Origin: Nematopogon swammerdamellus
Lineage: Eukaryota > Arthropoda > Insecta > Lepidoptera > Adelidae
Reading direction: 5' to 3'
Assembly: GCA_946902875.1 (NCBI GenBank)
Contig: OX336340.1
Location: 16,011,566-16,075,565, forward strand
Length of the DNA: 64,000 bases
Numbering within the stretch: the first letter of the stretch is position 1; each line of letters starts with the position of its first letter. The position numbers and the translations under genes are program-made. Positions 44,906 through 58,289 of this stretch are shown here, piece by piece. Below the pieces are notes generated by a model. That model was not told where the DNA came from. It saw only the letters and a program-made list of their open reading frames with translations, and ran no database searches.

Positions 44906-46706
44906 AATAATAAATCTGTAAGGGATGGTCATGGAATAAGTTATTTTTATGTTTTATGAGATACTGAGTTTGTAGACTCATTCATGTATGATACTTACTG
45001 AAACTAAATTGACGATTTTTAGAAATATTTTCTGTATGTATGTATGTATGTACCTCCATAACTCTTAAGGTTTCTTTCTAACGACGCCCATGGACATTCG
45101 GTCGTATGCGGTGGTTGCGAATGCCATGCCGGCCTGACGGGTGCCTATTCACGCCGCTCTTGAAGGACCCGAGACTGTACTTGGGGTGAAATATATGGGC
45201 ATCAGGCATTCCTGTTGTAGAGCATTCATCTCTGTCGCACGAACTCGCATGTCTCCTTGCAACAAAACCAGCAGCTGTATTAATATCTCAGTATTTGGCG
45301 GGTCGATGTTTTAACTTCGCCACGGGCAAAAGGCAGCAATATTTAAAAGCCCAGTGTAGGTGGCGCGGCGCGCTAGGCTCGCTCGCTAGCGGAAAGCGAC
45401 CGCTTGAATGGCAAATATGGAAAGGAATGCGGCAGGGCGGGTGGGGTTACTCATTGAGTGTGAATGCGTCGGCGATGGTTTTTGTGAATGGCGCCACCGT
45501 GACGGCGCCGGCGGCGGCGGCGCGCAGGATGCAGCAACAAGTTGCTTGCAGTCCTGCTAGCCGGCCCCGTCGCCGCCCCCTCCTATCTAGGAGGGTGCTT
45601 TGGTTGCATTCCACGCTTCTATAGTTTCGATTTTGAGCGTACGATACAGCAAATCTCTTTGCCTGCCACAATTAGCCTGTAAATGTCGCCTTGTATGAAA
45701 AATCGATAATATGTAAAAATTACTATAAAAAACTATCAACATACAAGGTGTAATGTCATTTCTAACATAAGGCATAATAATATGATTATTCCTGATACCC
45801 ATTCACTAAACATAAGTTAGTCTAAACTAAACATAATTTTATTTTATTTTAATTTATTACCTTATTTTATTTTTTACATTTATACCTTTTTTTGGTCTTC
45901 TGTTTTTTGAATAAAATATTTTTGAATTTTTGAATTTTTTGAATTTTTATTAAGGCAACAAAAACTTCAGTATATCGATCAACGAGTCAATTAGATTCAA
46001 TCTTGAAACTTCTATAATACCTCTCTATCTTCTTGAAGTGTTTGGCGTGCGGCATCACCTGCTGACGAGCCTGCTGACTGGTACTGCACTTAGATAATAA
46101 TTATTCGGTGCTTCGGCGGCGCGGGCGGCCTAAAGTTCATTGCACATGTCCGCAGGAAATCACGTCGCCCATACTAAGTATACGCTATGAATATTGCCTG
46201 TTTAATTATTATTTTATTGCCTCTTCAACTTCTATAAAGCTGGTCTACGGTACGAGCCACCTGCATACGCAGACGGTGTGGGTGTGGCCATAACAATGGT
46301 CGACGATTTTACCGCAACTATAAATTATGTATTGCACTCTACAACCATACAAACTTAGGTAGGCTGAGTTATGTTAAATTGCTAGTATTCCTCAAAAAAT
46401 ATATCTTAGGTTTTTTTTCGGTAGCTTAGCTTGGTTACTTCGAAGGCAAAGGTAAGTCTGCATAATGAAATGAGATGTTTACTTCGTGGAAATTTCAACA
46501 GACATCAACCAGCTTACTACCATCAAACGTCGAATAAACAAATAATTGCCTGTTTACCTTTTGAGGGGTTAAATGTATCGCCATGGGTTAAAAGGATTCA
46601 TAGGTTTAATAGTGGGTATGTTGATCTTTTAGTGAAGGTAATAAAATGAACTGACAAGATTTAGTTATTGATATAATATTCGCTCTCGTTTTCTATATCT
46701 CCCAAT

Positions 46707-46762
46707 ATCGTACATATCACCTAGTAAATATAAGACATATTTACTAGGTGATAGTGTACGAT
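46707..46762. repeat. 25-bp hairpin
   Basis: ATCGTACATATCACCTAGTA pairs with the sequence ending at 46762. One bulge, 5-base loop. Confidence 0.85.
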
Positions 46763-47174
46763 GATTCAACATAACACTAAAAACCGTTTTATTAGCCATT
46801 CGTAACCTACTAAAGTACTGATTGTAATCCAAAATGTACTCTACTAAGGCAATCTGCAGTCTTGAGAAGCCAAGAGACGAATGTGTAGCTGCGACTAGGC
46901 ACTAGTAATAATTTAGATTGCAGTTAGTTTAGTCTATTACGCGGACAAAGAGCCGTCCGCGACGGCGCGCACGGGGGTGACTAATTCAAGCCAACATCTG
47001 CTCCCGCCCGCGAGCCGTACGTAACAAGTCATTTTGTATCGTCATGCAGTCCGCCACTGGGGCGGCAATGACTTAACTGGAGTCACTTAATAAGTTAGGC
47101 TTTGTCTTAAATCATCAAGGGACCTTCTTTTGTGCCGTTTTTTGGTATGGAAGCCCAAAACACCGGCGTACAGA

Positions 47175-47428
47175 CGGACAATACTCTTATCCCTTACCTT
47201 ATTGGGTGGTAGGGCTCAACACCTCTGAATTGGAACCACCGCACTGAATTAAAGGTCGGTCGAAGAGGCTACCTATGTCAATAGTTCGTGTTTTTCGTAC
47301 AGTTCAATCTAGCAAGTACGACCAAAGGAAGAACCATGATGACACCTGGTTCACCAAGGTGTTATGGGCTGACGTCACGAGTGTAGTAGGTGATATTTAG
47401 CAAACCATGTCAGTTTCCGTCTCTTTGT
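47175..47428 (+). mobile_element. SINE family A, head-less copy
   Basis: Central domain from TTGGGTGGTAGGGCTCAAC to the tail ATGTCAGTTTCCGTC. The A tract is lost. Confidence 0.8.
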
Positions 47429-48181
47429 GCTTTGTGCCATGTTAGATTCCTAAAACGCACGTGAATGAAATCACTATCCTCCCTACATATTTTATTATCC
47501 AACATCTGCCGTTTGTGTTTATGTAACTATGTATGTTCGCTTATATAATATATAACTCAAGAACGGCTTAACCTATTCGCTTCAGTTTTTACCTATGTAA
47601 TAATGAATGAGACATATCTTCGCATGTAATAGCATCACGCCATTAATCATTTAGGCCGAGTAGTTGGAAGTGAACGCAGTTGGAAAAAAAATCTATCAAT
47701 TGCTTTACCGCGGACAGAACCGCCGGAACAGCTAGTGTATAATATAATAAATAACTAAACGATTGGGTCTGGTAATGTAAATGTAACTAAAATGTTTACT
47801 ATACTTGTCTCGCATTGTGGGCACCCTAGTCCTGGGGTAAGTGGGCATGCACTGCACAGTGCTTCAGTGAACGCGGTAAGGTTCTACATTTGTATCTCGT
47901 CTTGTACCCCAACTCACGGCTTGCTCGAACACCGGAAGCGCATAGTTGTACGCATTGCGTGTGCGCGCGATTCTCCGCGCGCGCGGGCATACTCGCAAAC
48001 GCAAATAACGACCTATTTGCGTACCGGATGTTCGGACAGTGCCGTACAAACAGACCGACAGACAGACGGAGAAAAGAAAGAGCTCGCGGCGCGGCGGGTG
48101 CGCTCTACATCCAAATATAGACGTTTAGTCATGTAAGAAGAAAGGTCAGAGGGCATTGAGCTAATAGCTATATATATAATA

Positions 48182-48234
48182 CCCGAGTAAATAAATACTC
48201 TAATATTCTACTAGAGTATTTATTTACTCGGGCA
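48182..48234. repeat. 20-bp hairpin
   Basis: CCCGAGTAAATAAATACTCT and its complement separated by about 11 bases. Confidence 0.85.
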
Positions 48235-48974
48235 ACGGGCATGGCTCCACCGAGTTGAGACCAAATAGACCAGTTGATACCAGTCGAACCATAGAATACT
48301 TAATAGGTAGCCAAACTCGTTGCACGCGCCGCGCCGCGGTCAGCGTCGCGTCGTGTCGCCTGCTGCGCGCATCGCGCCAGCCATTGTGCCCGGTTGTGTG
48401 TCCCGATATTGTAAAAATTTGTACCATAAATATTCGAATAACTGATGGCGTCCAATGCACGTGTTCGGTTGCTCTTGGCTGGAGTTGTCACCGAACGCAC
48501 GCTTATTTATTAGCTCCTCTCCCGCTCGTTTCCCGCCCTGCGCGAGCTCCCCTCTACCGCTCAACTCTGCGCTCTGCACACCGCTACCTTACCTCATACC
48601 TCAGCTGTTGGGACACAATTCTCTTTACCTTGTCACAGAAGTAATATACATATAGGGGCTAACGCCTTGACCTTGTTTCGCAGCGATGCCTCTAGTAGAA
48701 TACAATATTAGCTCACTGCCAGAGGTTGCTAACTACCTAAAAGCTCTTGATCTTGACTTGACTCCTTGGCTTTTATATCCGTTTTCCGGTATAACATTTT
48801 TAATTTTCCTTATTTGAGGGTGTCGTTGCTAGATGACTTCAAATAGCGTCACTAGTTCAGCTTCATATTCACTCTAGCGGCCGATATATCACTACATTGA
48901 AGACAAGTGCCATTTTTACTTTGAGGAAGTGGCAATGGCGCTAGGCTTAGTTTTTTTTTACTGTTCAGGAACGT

Positions 48975-49065
48975 TATACTGGAGGAAATTGCCTAAAGGC
49001 AATAAGGCCGACCTTGCAACACATAAAATGGTATAAAGTGCAATAAATTGTAATATTATTATTAA
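48975..49065 (+). mobile_element. LINE 3' end, second copy
   Basis: GGAGGAAATTGCCTAAAGGC, matching the piece at 34440. Confidence 0.5.
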
Positions 49066-49269
49066 CTGGGAACTTGCATAATATAATAACTTGCATAGAA
49101 ATAAATGAACACAAGTCTGCAGCAATAGGCGATCAGGAAACTACATCATTGTGTGTGGCACATCCTTGTAACGGCCCGCGGTCAGCCAGCTCCCGTATCG
49201 TACTCACACGCCGCGCCACTCTCCCCCCAAACCCGCCAGAGCACCTATAATTACTTACAGTAATAATTG

Positions 49270-49412
49270 ATTAAGCGCGTCTTGCACCAACACGAGTTTA
49301 AAGTTAAGTAGCGAGTTATGGATTTAAACGCGGTTCACACATACAACGGGTGCTAGTTTAACGAGTTGAACTGGTTTATATATTGAACTTGTGTTGGTGC
49401 AAGTGGGCCTAA
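49270..49412. mobile_element. Small TIR element
   Basis: CTTGCACCAACACGAG on the left and the complement of that block on the right, about 140 bp in all, no coding content. Confidence 0.65.
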
Positions 49413-50654
49413 GGATTGACAAAACGTACAGCCACACACTCACTGATGGTCGAACTTGAAATTCAGGAATAAATTCCGTAGGATAAATAGCCAAAATTTA
49501 AATCCTGCTACGCGAATAACAACTAGATTCCGCGACACTGCATTACCATAATTATGATCTATTGTTTGAACGATGGTCAGTTTATTAAAAAACACGAAAG
49601 AGCTTTTTCATAGTAAAATTAAGTGATTAAGGCCCCATACATGGTAAGCAACAGTAGTATGACCGTACAAGCAAGATAGCGACCACAGCGAAATGCCTTT
49701 ATTCCTCGCTTTTTCAGGTCAGAGTAAGCACAGAAAATAGCGTAGTTTCGGTTTTTATAATTGTTTTATTGCAAAACTACGAATGAAACAAAAAAGCGTA
49801 AAGCTATCGACATAGATATATCAACAGCGAATAAAATATTTTTTTCCAAAACTTGCTTTGGTCTCGTTACGTCCAATCCAATACGTTTTTATAAGTAAAT
49901 TCAGATGCATTTTCATGATTTTTTTCAATCGAGCGGAGGTAATCAAATCGAATTAAAACCTATTTAGGTGTCTGCCCTAATAGATGATTTTGGACACTTT
50001 CGTCAGATAAAATTTTACATAATTATTATGTATATTAAAACGGAGTGTCAGGTGAGTAATATTTATAGTACATCTCACATCAATTAGTAAGAAAATTAAA
50101 TAAATGTAAGAGGATGGATAACCACGAAATATTTACTTGGTATACTCACAGTGATATTTTGATTGCTGCACACGTACAGTAGTTATTGACGATGACCTCC
50201 GAAGGTCCAACGGCTCTCGGCCGCGTCGAGAAAGACCCTTTCTATTATTTGCGCAGGAGTGGGCGGGACGGCGAGAGGTGTGTTTACACAGGTGCGGCGC
50301 GCGCGCCGGCGCAACGTGCGCGTTTACGTAGGTACACGCGCACGCATGCCTTGTATTTCGGGACATGAACTTTGATTTATTCGGGCTGTTCGGAATAACA
50401 AATAGCTTTAGGTGGAAATCGTGAGTGAGTGTCCCTTATTTCCGGTAATCGTAGCAGGACGTAGTATGTATGACACGAGTATATTATGTAATCATTATGT
50501 GCGTATATAATTTGTTTAATATTTAGGTACATACATAACATAATGTTAGGTTATTTTTTTCTACACAATTAAAATCCTGAAACCTAGTAGGTAGTCAGGT
50601 TGCGAAAAATATTGGTATACCAATGCCTGAATCTGTCTATCTATGTATAGTTAG

Positions 50655-51390
50655 TTACGTCTGTTTTTTTGAAGGCGTTTGGAGTGTTGCCAGATTCCGA
50701 CCTATTTTAAATAATCATGTAGTCGATTGATAAACTAATGAAATGATGTTAACTCATTCACCGAATTTCGGATTTGATTGACTGAATCTTCAGCTAAATC
50801 TAATAAATGTAAAGGGTCCATTTATCAATTTTCATCCGAATATCAATCAAAATATTATTTCCACACTTTTAAGTTCTAGGTAGTTGTTTTTGGAAGTCGG
50901 TGCAATGCTTTTTAAATAAAACAGTTTTTTATTTCACTCTTTTTAACCGACTTAAATAAAAGGAGGTTATCAATTCGACACATATGTATGTAATATTATT
51001 GGAACTGCATTATATTCACATATGATAATCTATTAGGGCTTCCATACAAATGTATAAAATGTTATACGTGTGTGTATGTTTGTCCACGCATTTCTCCGAA
51101 ACTATTAATTGGATTGAGACCATTCTTTTTTATTGGCTTGCATTTACTTCAACTTAGGGAACAGTGAAAGTTTCATCATGCAAACTGCATAATGATACCA
51201 AAAAGAAAATCATTTTATTTTAACTTTATGTAATTTCGTTACTTGTTTAACACTAAAGATTATATTCAATCGATATATGTCGATAGTATTTTTATCGACT
51301 GCAATCACCAGTTGTGTGCAGCGTGCAACCCTCGAATGTTAGTCAAACGTCACTTTCCTCCGTCTTCCAAAAAAGTAAGGACTCAAAACA
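50655..51390. mobile_element. TIR element family F, copy 2 with insertion
   Basis: Ends match the copy at 40722. About 350 extra bases inside, including AACCGACTTAAATAAAAGG, another dispersed lepidopteran repeat. Confidence 0.65.
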
Positions 51391-51649
51391 TACTAGGTAT
51401 AACATACTCAAAATGCCAACAAAGGTCTAGCTAAAGATTGACGTCTCTGATACTCATAAGCGGAGCATGTTTCTCCACTGGATCAGACAGGCAGGCAGGC
51501 GGGGTAGAGGTTATCTGCTCATCGCGCGTCAATCTCCACGAGATGGATGGAGCGTGCAGTGTAGGTAGGTACTACGTTACGTCTGCCAATAGTGCCAATG
51601 AGTACTTCTCATTGAAATTGTGGAGTTGCGTGCATTATTTTCTTTCACT

Positions 51650-51930
51650 TTTACTTTTTTATGTAATCCGATATGGATGGCTGAGCCAGAGGGGCCAAAG
51701 CCCATGTTCCGCCCAGCCAATATCAGCTCCGAGAAGGTGCCATACCGGAGCCTTCCCTTTGGATTGCTGCCTATTCTGGACTCGAGGAGAACATGGCCGA
51801 GGCTGCTAAGCGGCCATCTTACACCCAGTGTCGGCTACAATTTCAGCCTACCAACTAGTAAGGAGCAAGGCAACGTACCTACAGTTTTACACCGGTTCCG
51901 AACGGTGGAACTTCCCCGATCGTCTAGATC
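51650..51930 (-). mobile_element. SINE family B, inverted
   Basis: T tract then ATGTAATCCGATATGGATGG to CACCGGTTCCGAACGGT. The open frames here are shadows of the SINE. Confidence 0.8.
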
Positions 51931-52677
51931 ATTTCAATGGCTGCTTCGGAACCAAACGATAATGGCACGGCGACGGCCACGTCACGACTGCGGTACGGCA
52001 GCACAGGATACAAAAATGTATGAAATGTCCTCACTTGCCTTTATCCGTCCAATTTTGTATCAATCAATCAATATAATTTATTGCGTATTTGTAGTGGTAT
52101 AACCGTGCCATATATATAAATCTATCTATCTTCTATACATATAATAAAATCGTAGACTTACCGTGTCTGTACATTAAATATTTTTGCAAAACAATAACTG
52201 GGGGACGGAAGGAATAAGTAATAGAACGTAAAAATATAGTTTTTGAAATTTTTGTCTGTTTGTCGGTTTGTCGGTTTGTTGGTTTGTTTGTTCGTTTGTG
52301 CGCGCATCACGCAAAAACCACTCATTGGATTAAAAATCTAATTACTATAAAATATGAAGCTTTATTCCGAGTAACATTTACTGTTTATTTCATCAAAATC
52401 AACCCACAGAATCAAAAGATATTAATTTTTTAAGTTTAGTTAGAAAATATCTTATATCAACACGCCACCGCGCGCAGCGCCCCGCAGCGCCGTGTCGCGG
52501 CGGAGCGGCGGCGTCGCGCGGATCTTTTGTTTAGTGTCGTGGAAAAGAATCACGGCTGTAGCCTGGTGAGGGTGAAAAATTTCATGTTTACAGTTTTTAT
52601 CTGAACTAATGAATTATAGATGGCGCTGTTATCTGGTAATTAGATTTATGAGTTCTTTTATCTTTTCATTTCATTTT

Positions 52678-52735
52678 TAGGGTTCCGTATCCGGTACGGG
52701 ACCCTATTACTAAGCCTGTCAGCCGTCTGTCTGTA

Positions 52736-52791
<56 letters not shown>

Positions 52792-52874
52792 AGTCCGTCC
52801 GTCCGTCCGTCCGTCCGTCCGTCCGTCCGTCCGTCCGTCCGTCCGTCCGTCCGTCCGTCCGTCCGTCCGTCCGT

Positions 52875-52905
<31 letters not shown>

Positions 52906-53160
52906 AGGGCTGTATCCCTTGAATCATCCGTAAGAGGTAGCCCGTTGAAATAACCGATATAACAGCAAATAATAAAAATAACCAAAAGCAAAAAATTCAC
53001 GGGGGTTTCCATAGAAGAAACCAAAAAGTGTATGCGCGCGCGCCATCTACCGAATAGATTATGAAGCATTTTAACTAATCATAACATTTAACTAATATGA
53101 AGCATTTCATAACAAGCCATTGATGGCGTGAGTGGCGCTAGCCATGACATGGCGTTACGG
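52678..53160. repeat. Repeat family E copy with compound microsatellite
   Basis: GGGTTCCGTATCCGGTACGG at the start. At 52725-52905 a run of GTCT switches to about 20 copies of GTCC and back to GTCT. Ends TTACGGAACCCT, directly joined to a SINE. Confidence 0.85.
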
Positions 53161-53162
53161 AA

Positions 53163-53532
53163 CCCTCGGTAGCTCAGTGGTGCGGTCGGTCGACTGTTGA
53201 TAAGCAACCCTGAGCGCGGTCAGTACTTGGATAGATGACCGCTCCACCGTTGGAGGCTGATCGTGGTTCGGATTCCACGTTAAAATGTAGGTCCCTTCCC
53301 TTCTTACCTTACTAGGTGGTAGGGTTTATCCCGCCCGGGTTGGTACCACCGCACTGAATGAAACGTCGGTCGAAACCGCTATGTAAATAGTTCGTGTTTT
53401 CTGTCCAGTTCAGTGTAGCTGACATGAAATGAAGGGAAGCACTGACATGGCACCTAGCTCACCCGGTGTTATGGACTGACATCACGGATGTTGTAGGTGA
53501 TGTAGCCAACCTTATCACTTTCCATGAAAAAA
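53163..53532 (+). mobile_element. SINE family A, best full copy
   Basis: A-box TAGCTCAGTGGTGCGG, 5S-like GCGCGGTCAGTACTTGGATA, B-box GGTTCGGATTCC, central domain, tail TTTCCATG plus short A tract. Confidence 0.9.
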
Positions 53533-54954
53533 GATGTTTTTTTATCTTAGCGGCTTATAGACAGAGTCACGTTGCGTTTTATAACAGGCTGAGAAAGATC
53601 AAGTCCACGCGGACGTAGTCGCGGGCACAGCTAGTAGGTTAATAAGTTCCTTCTACAAATTGCCCGGGTAGGCGTGCAACAGCGCCTGCCACAGCCCTCC
53701 TTCAAAAAGCTGTGCAAGCACACACAAATTCTGTTAGCATAAATAGAGCATCCCATTACAATCACAACCGATACTTAATTAATATCCAACCCAACCGGAA
53801 TCTCTCCATGACCATACCGGTACTTTGGTGTGTGGCACCTACCTACACACGTCTTATAATTACACACTGGACGACCAGTGACTTCCGAGCACGTATCTCT
53901 AGGCTTCCTCCGACGGGATGCGGATGCGCGTTTAATCATCACTTCATTCCATTAACTGAGTCATAGAGAGCTGATGCGTGCACCCATTCACAGAAAGATG
54001 ACGTAAGATGATGTAGTTTAAGCTGGAGTTTCTTAAAACGAACTGCTGCCCCAGCTGTTCGTCTTTAAACGAGACTTTCAAGTTCGTTTTAGGAATAAAT
54101 AACCGCCACTATATGTATATGTAGAATAGAGATGTAGAACACTGTTAAAAATAATGAAAATCACCATTATTAAACAGATAGGCACAGAATTTCAGCGATT
54201 CAGGCCTGGCCAGGATTTTGTTGTCTTGAAGTACTAGAAAATAAAGTTGTATCGAGGACTTTAGGTTATTTAGACATGTTTGCAAACAAACGCTGGAAAG
54301 GTCCATACAGCATTCATGCGAGCTATCATAATTTCAGTAATTGCCACTGAAGTTCTCGACTTGGTGTAACTAAAATTACATTAATTGTAGGTGTCCTAAT
54401 AATTTCGAGTCACTTCACAGTCTATGGACTCTCAACGAACATTAATTATGCATCTAGTCTGGTGCAAACTGGGTCCTTCGTGCGACCCTGTCTTAGTTTA
54501 ATTCCCTAGAATCCAACGTAAAAATAGAAATGTCGTGGGTAAAAGAAATATCAAAATATATTTAATTGAAAATGCAATTATTATCCAGCATTGTAAATAG
54601 GAGAAAGGACGTAGCTTCAGACGACTGTCCGGTCGATTCATTTGATCTCCTGCACCATATTTCATTGTGAGTTCCTTGTCCTGGAAATGAACCGCCGCGC
54701 CCTCTTAATATAATTTCGCCCTCTGGTTACTTTGGCCTGGCCGTTGTGGGAGGATTTCTGGCTGGAGGGCGTTACAAGCTTCAATTTTCAAGGCATTGTT
54801 AACAAGAGAAAGGATAAACACAGAAATGGTGAATAAAAATAAATTCAAAGTTACCTAAAGTATACATAAAAGAAAAATCTTCGTTATAAAACTAAACATG
54901 AATGCTGAATAAAATTCAGCAAAGGAAACTTATCTGGACATTTCATAGCGTGTT

Positions 54955-55318
54955 TTGTGGTAGCTGACACGATTGGCAACATCACCTACAACACCCGTGC
55001 TGTCAGCCCGCAACACCTTGGTGAACTAGGTGCCATGGCAGTAATTCCGTGGACGGAAACGGGAAAACATGAACTACACTCCTCTTTGATAGCCACTTCG
55101 AACGACATTTCATTCAGTGCGGCGGTACCAATTCCGACGGAATAAGCCTACCGACTAGAAGTTAGGTAATGGAAGGGACCTACAGATTTAGAATTCGGAA
55201 CCACGACCAGCCTTAATAACGGTCGAACCGTCATCTATCCAAATTCGGACCACGCCCAGGTGCATACTTAATTACACGATCAGACGTTGATCCATAGCAC
55301 CACTGAGCTACTGAGGCT
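54955..55318 (-). mobile_element. SINE family A, full inverted copy
   Basis: Head AGCCTCAGTAGCTCAGTGGT on the minus strand at its right end. The 5S-like block is diverged. The tail lacks an A tract. Confidence 0.8.
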
Positions 55319-56489
55319 GAAAACTTGATACTCTTCGCCAACTACACGTTCTATGTTGTTTGACATGCTCGCCGGAGACAGGGTCTCATCTGGGGCCAAT
55401 TTCGTACGTCAATATAACTTCAAAATTAAAATACTTATTGCAGGGTTCATAGTGGTAGTGTGGGTAGGTTGTTCGGCCTTGTGCGTGTCGCAGTTGTCTT
55501 GAATGTTCATTCTTGTCACCCGTTGCGCAATAGCTCACTTCTATTCCATTTCTTGTTCGTTCTTACGTTACAAAATAATAACTTGTACCGCCATAGACAA
55601 TGAATATTAAAACGCCAGACTGCTTTCACCGCACGTATTTAGTAAGCCGACCCTGGTACCTTTGATCCCTGCGCAATGAAAACGAAGGAAAATGAATAAG
55701 TGATGTTAATGAGCCCAGATCTGACCTTTGCGAGGGACTTGACATGCCTTTGTGTTACTCCGTTCGTATGTGGAAGTTTACTGAAGCGCCCTCAACGCAG
55801 ATTACGGTCCTAGTTGTCGTGGAAGCTGTTTTCTGTATAGCAAAACCTCTGACATAGTCGCGAAGGCATGGGTATTGTATGCCGGCCGGCCGACTGCAAA
55901 CTTGAGAGAAACAAGCTCGAAATATTCATCATAGCAGCATACAACCGGAAAGTAATGGTGTATGATTTTTACACGTTCTATCATAATAAGAGTAGATTTA
56001 TTTAGCAGTTTGCCTATATTACCAAATGTAAAACAACCAATGACCCAGTAAGCCAGCCTTGCAAAAGCGATGTACCTTCAACAAAGACCATAATCTCATG
56101 CAAATGAACTAGAGCTAGTAGTGGTTTTAGCGAAGAAGCACTCAAATCACCCACGCGCGTGACGCACGGTAACCACTGACCGCACTGGATGAGGTCGACC
56201 CTCAGTGTTTTATTCATAAAACTACTCTCAAGGAACACCTGAAGCAAGAGGTAGCAACTTTGACAGATTGTGTGTGGGATAAACGTCGAGATGGAAGCTA
56301 CTTATTAAAACTTGCTCTCTAGCCTCAATTGAAGAGTCTTTGACAGACTCAGCGAGAGAGCCTCAGTCGCCATTCTAGCTGAGCTTTCCAAGACCATTCC
56401 CCTTGAAAAGTGCGAATAGCAGGTGTACGACAATAATGCCAAAAACATAAACACAACTTTTAGGCAGAAATGAATGAATTAAAGGTTAG

Positions 56490-56638
56490 TCGAAGCTGCT
56501 ACTATGTAAATAGTTCGGTTTAGCCGGCACGATCAAAGGGAAGCACTGACTCAGCACCTAGTTCACCAAGGATGTTATGAGCTGACATCACGGATGTAAC
56601 AGGTGATGTAGCCAAGCATGTCATGTAAGATACACCAG
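56490..56638 (+). mobile_element. SINE family A, 3' part
   Basis: GATCAAAGGGAAGCACTGAC through GTGATGTAGCCAAGCATGTC. Confidence 0.8.
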
Positions 56639-56879
56639 ACCCACCTGACGCCTCACGCGTACGTGCTAAAGGAAGGAAAGCACGTGTACTTACTTCTAGC
56701 TAGCACAATACGACCTATAGCGCTGCTTTTCAGCCGAGGCGCTAATGATAAGACAGTCAATACAGTACTTAGGAATATTTCAAAGAACACGTTCAACGTT
56801 ATACTTACCACAGTTTAAAAAGATGTAATTCGACAATGTTTTAACAATGGATGATTTAGGAGACTAACGAAATACATTT

Positions 56880-57065
56880 ATGGAGCGAATGTGAGTGGAA
56901 CCGACGAGCATGTATGAAGAACCTCGTGAAGAACAATACATTATGAGAGTGGAAGAGGCGACAGAGGTGTGTCAGAATCGTGACACGGATCTCCACGTGC
57001 CACGATTCTGTTTGTCTCTGCTTACCCCACTGGGAAACAGACTCGACGCCATCTATGTATGTGTG
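56880..57065 (+). mobile_element. LINE polyprotein C-terminal fragment
   Basis: Contains MRVEEATEVCQNRD and a frame-shifted LLTPLGNRLDAIYV, homologous to the pieces at 6590 and 58300. Confidence 0.6.
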
Positions 57066-57184
57066 AATAAGTACAGAATGGAACTCTAGTTGCCTTGGAA
57101 CGTACCTACCTAGTTAGTAATCTGGTCTGTCCGAGGGTCTCGCTTGTCGGTCCGAAGGCGTGGAGCGTGGGAGAGGATGGCTAC

Positions 57185-57330
57185 AGCAGCGGGAGCACAA
57201 ATGCGTCGATAAGCCTATATCGATCGATAAACATCTTTCGTCTTCTTCTATTCTACTTCGTCGAACGAAGCATCGTCGATCGTATTATCGATCGATATAG
57301 GCTTATCGACGCATTTGTGCTCCCGCTGCT
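57185..57330. repeat. Inverted repeat with 45-bp arms
   Basis: Arms 57185-57229 and 57286-57330 (AGCAGCGGGAGCACAAATGC and so on), no mismatch seen, 56-base centre, rich in TATCGATCGATA. Confidence 0.92.
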
Positions 57331-57633
57331 GGTCTCTGCTCCTTGGTCCTACTTCTTCTACTAGAGAAGCGGAGATATTATCATGCGAGCGCACCGGATG
57401 TCGCGCCATATATACCTACGTCCAACGGAAATGTAATAATCTATGTATCTACCTACGATCCGAACCAGTTCGATTCGAATCATTCGTTTAGTGACCTTTG
57501 TGAACTCAAGTTTAGATATTTGGTATCCGGCTTTGAACCTGCCTACACTACAATCTTGTGAGCGTCCGTTTTGTATAAATAACTTCGGGCTTGGCGCGCT
57601 GGCACCCTGCAAATTGGAATAAACCTGGTAAAG

Positions 57634-57701
57634 TCTAATCAGTTTTACTGAAATATTCGTTTTCAGTGAAAACGAATATTTCGGTAGAACTGGTTAGAGA
57701 T
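57634..57701. repeat. Hairpin of about 32 bp
   Basis: TACTGAAATATTCGTTTTCA pairs with the following half with a few mismatches. Confidence 0.8.
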
Positions 57702-58289
57702 CTGGAGAACTTCTCACTGTATTTTGCTTCGAATAGCTTTCTACATGTGATATTTAGTGAGATGATTAATGTAATTAATAAGTACCCTGCGAGCGAACTG
57801 AGATCAAGTGTAACTTACCGTCAGTGTCCGACCGAACTGACGTCAAAATATGCGTCAGTGTGTGGCGCTATGGGCTAGGGATTATGTGAGTGAGGTTGGT
57901 CTCCGGTGCGAAACTTCTGAGAAATGTCGTTTTCGGATGCTCGTCTGTGGTGCCACAATTTTAACTTCCACTATTTCAACTGATGGAAAAACAACGGCCA
58001 GACAGTATGTAAACATAATTATGTACATACATATTCGTATGTATTCGCGAATATGAATCATGACGACGACTATTGCCGACTAAACTATAACAAAAAGGGT
58101 AGTCGACGCTCAAGGTCGATCGAACACAATGGATTTGAGTACACTCAAAATCATCAATGGAACAGTTGTTTTTTTTTTTACAAATTATGTTTACGGAAGA
58201 CAGTGAGTGGCACACCTGAGCACTGGCACTGTTCGGACTAGACAAGTATAGCGACATTATTGTTTGAGACAATTCATATTACGTACAAA

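Noticed and set aside
47792..48644. Several 60-130 codon frames in GC-rich DNA
   Set aside because: Frames overlap on both strands without domains. High GC lowers stop frequency, so they are likely chance.
51438..52102. Overlapping plus-strand open frames of 123 and 160 codons
   Set aside because: They lie across an inverted SINE family B copy. The same peptide shadows appear at the other copies.
52719..53069. Minus-strand frame rich in Thr-Asp-Gly/Arg repeats
   Set aside because: It is the translation of a tetranucleotide microsatellite.
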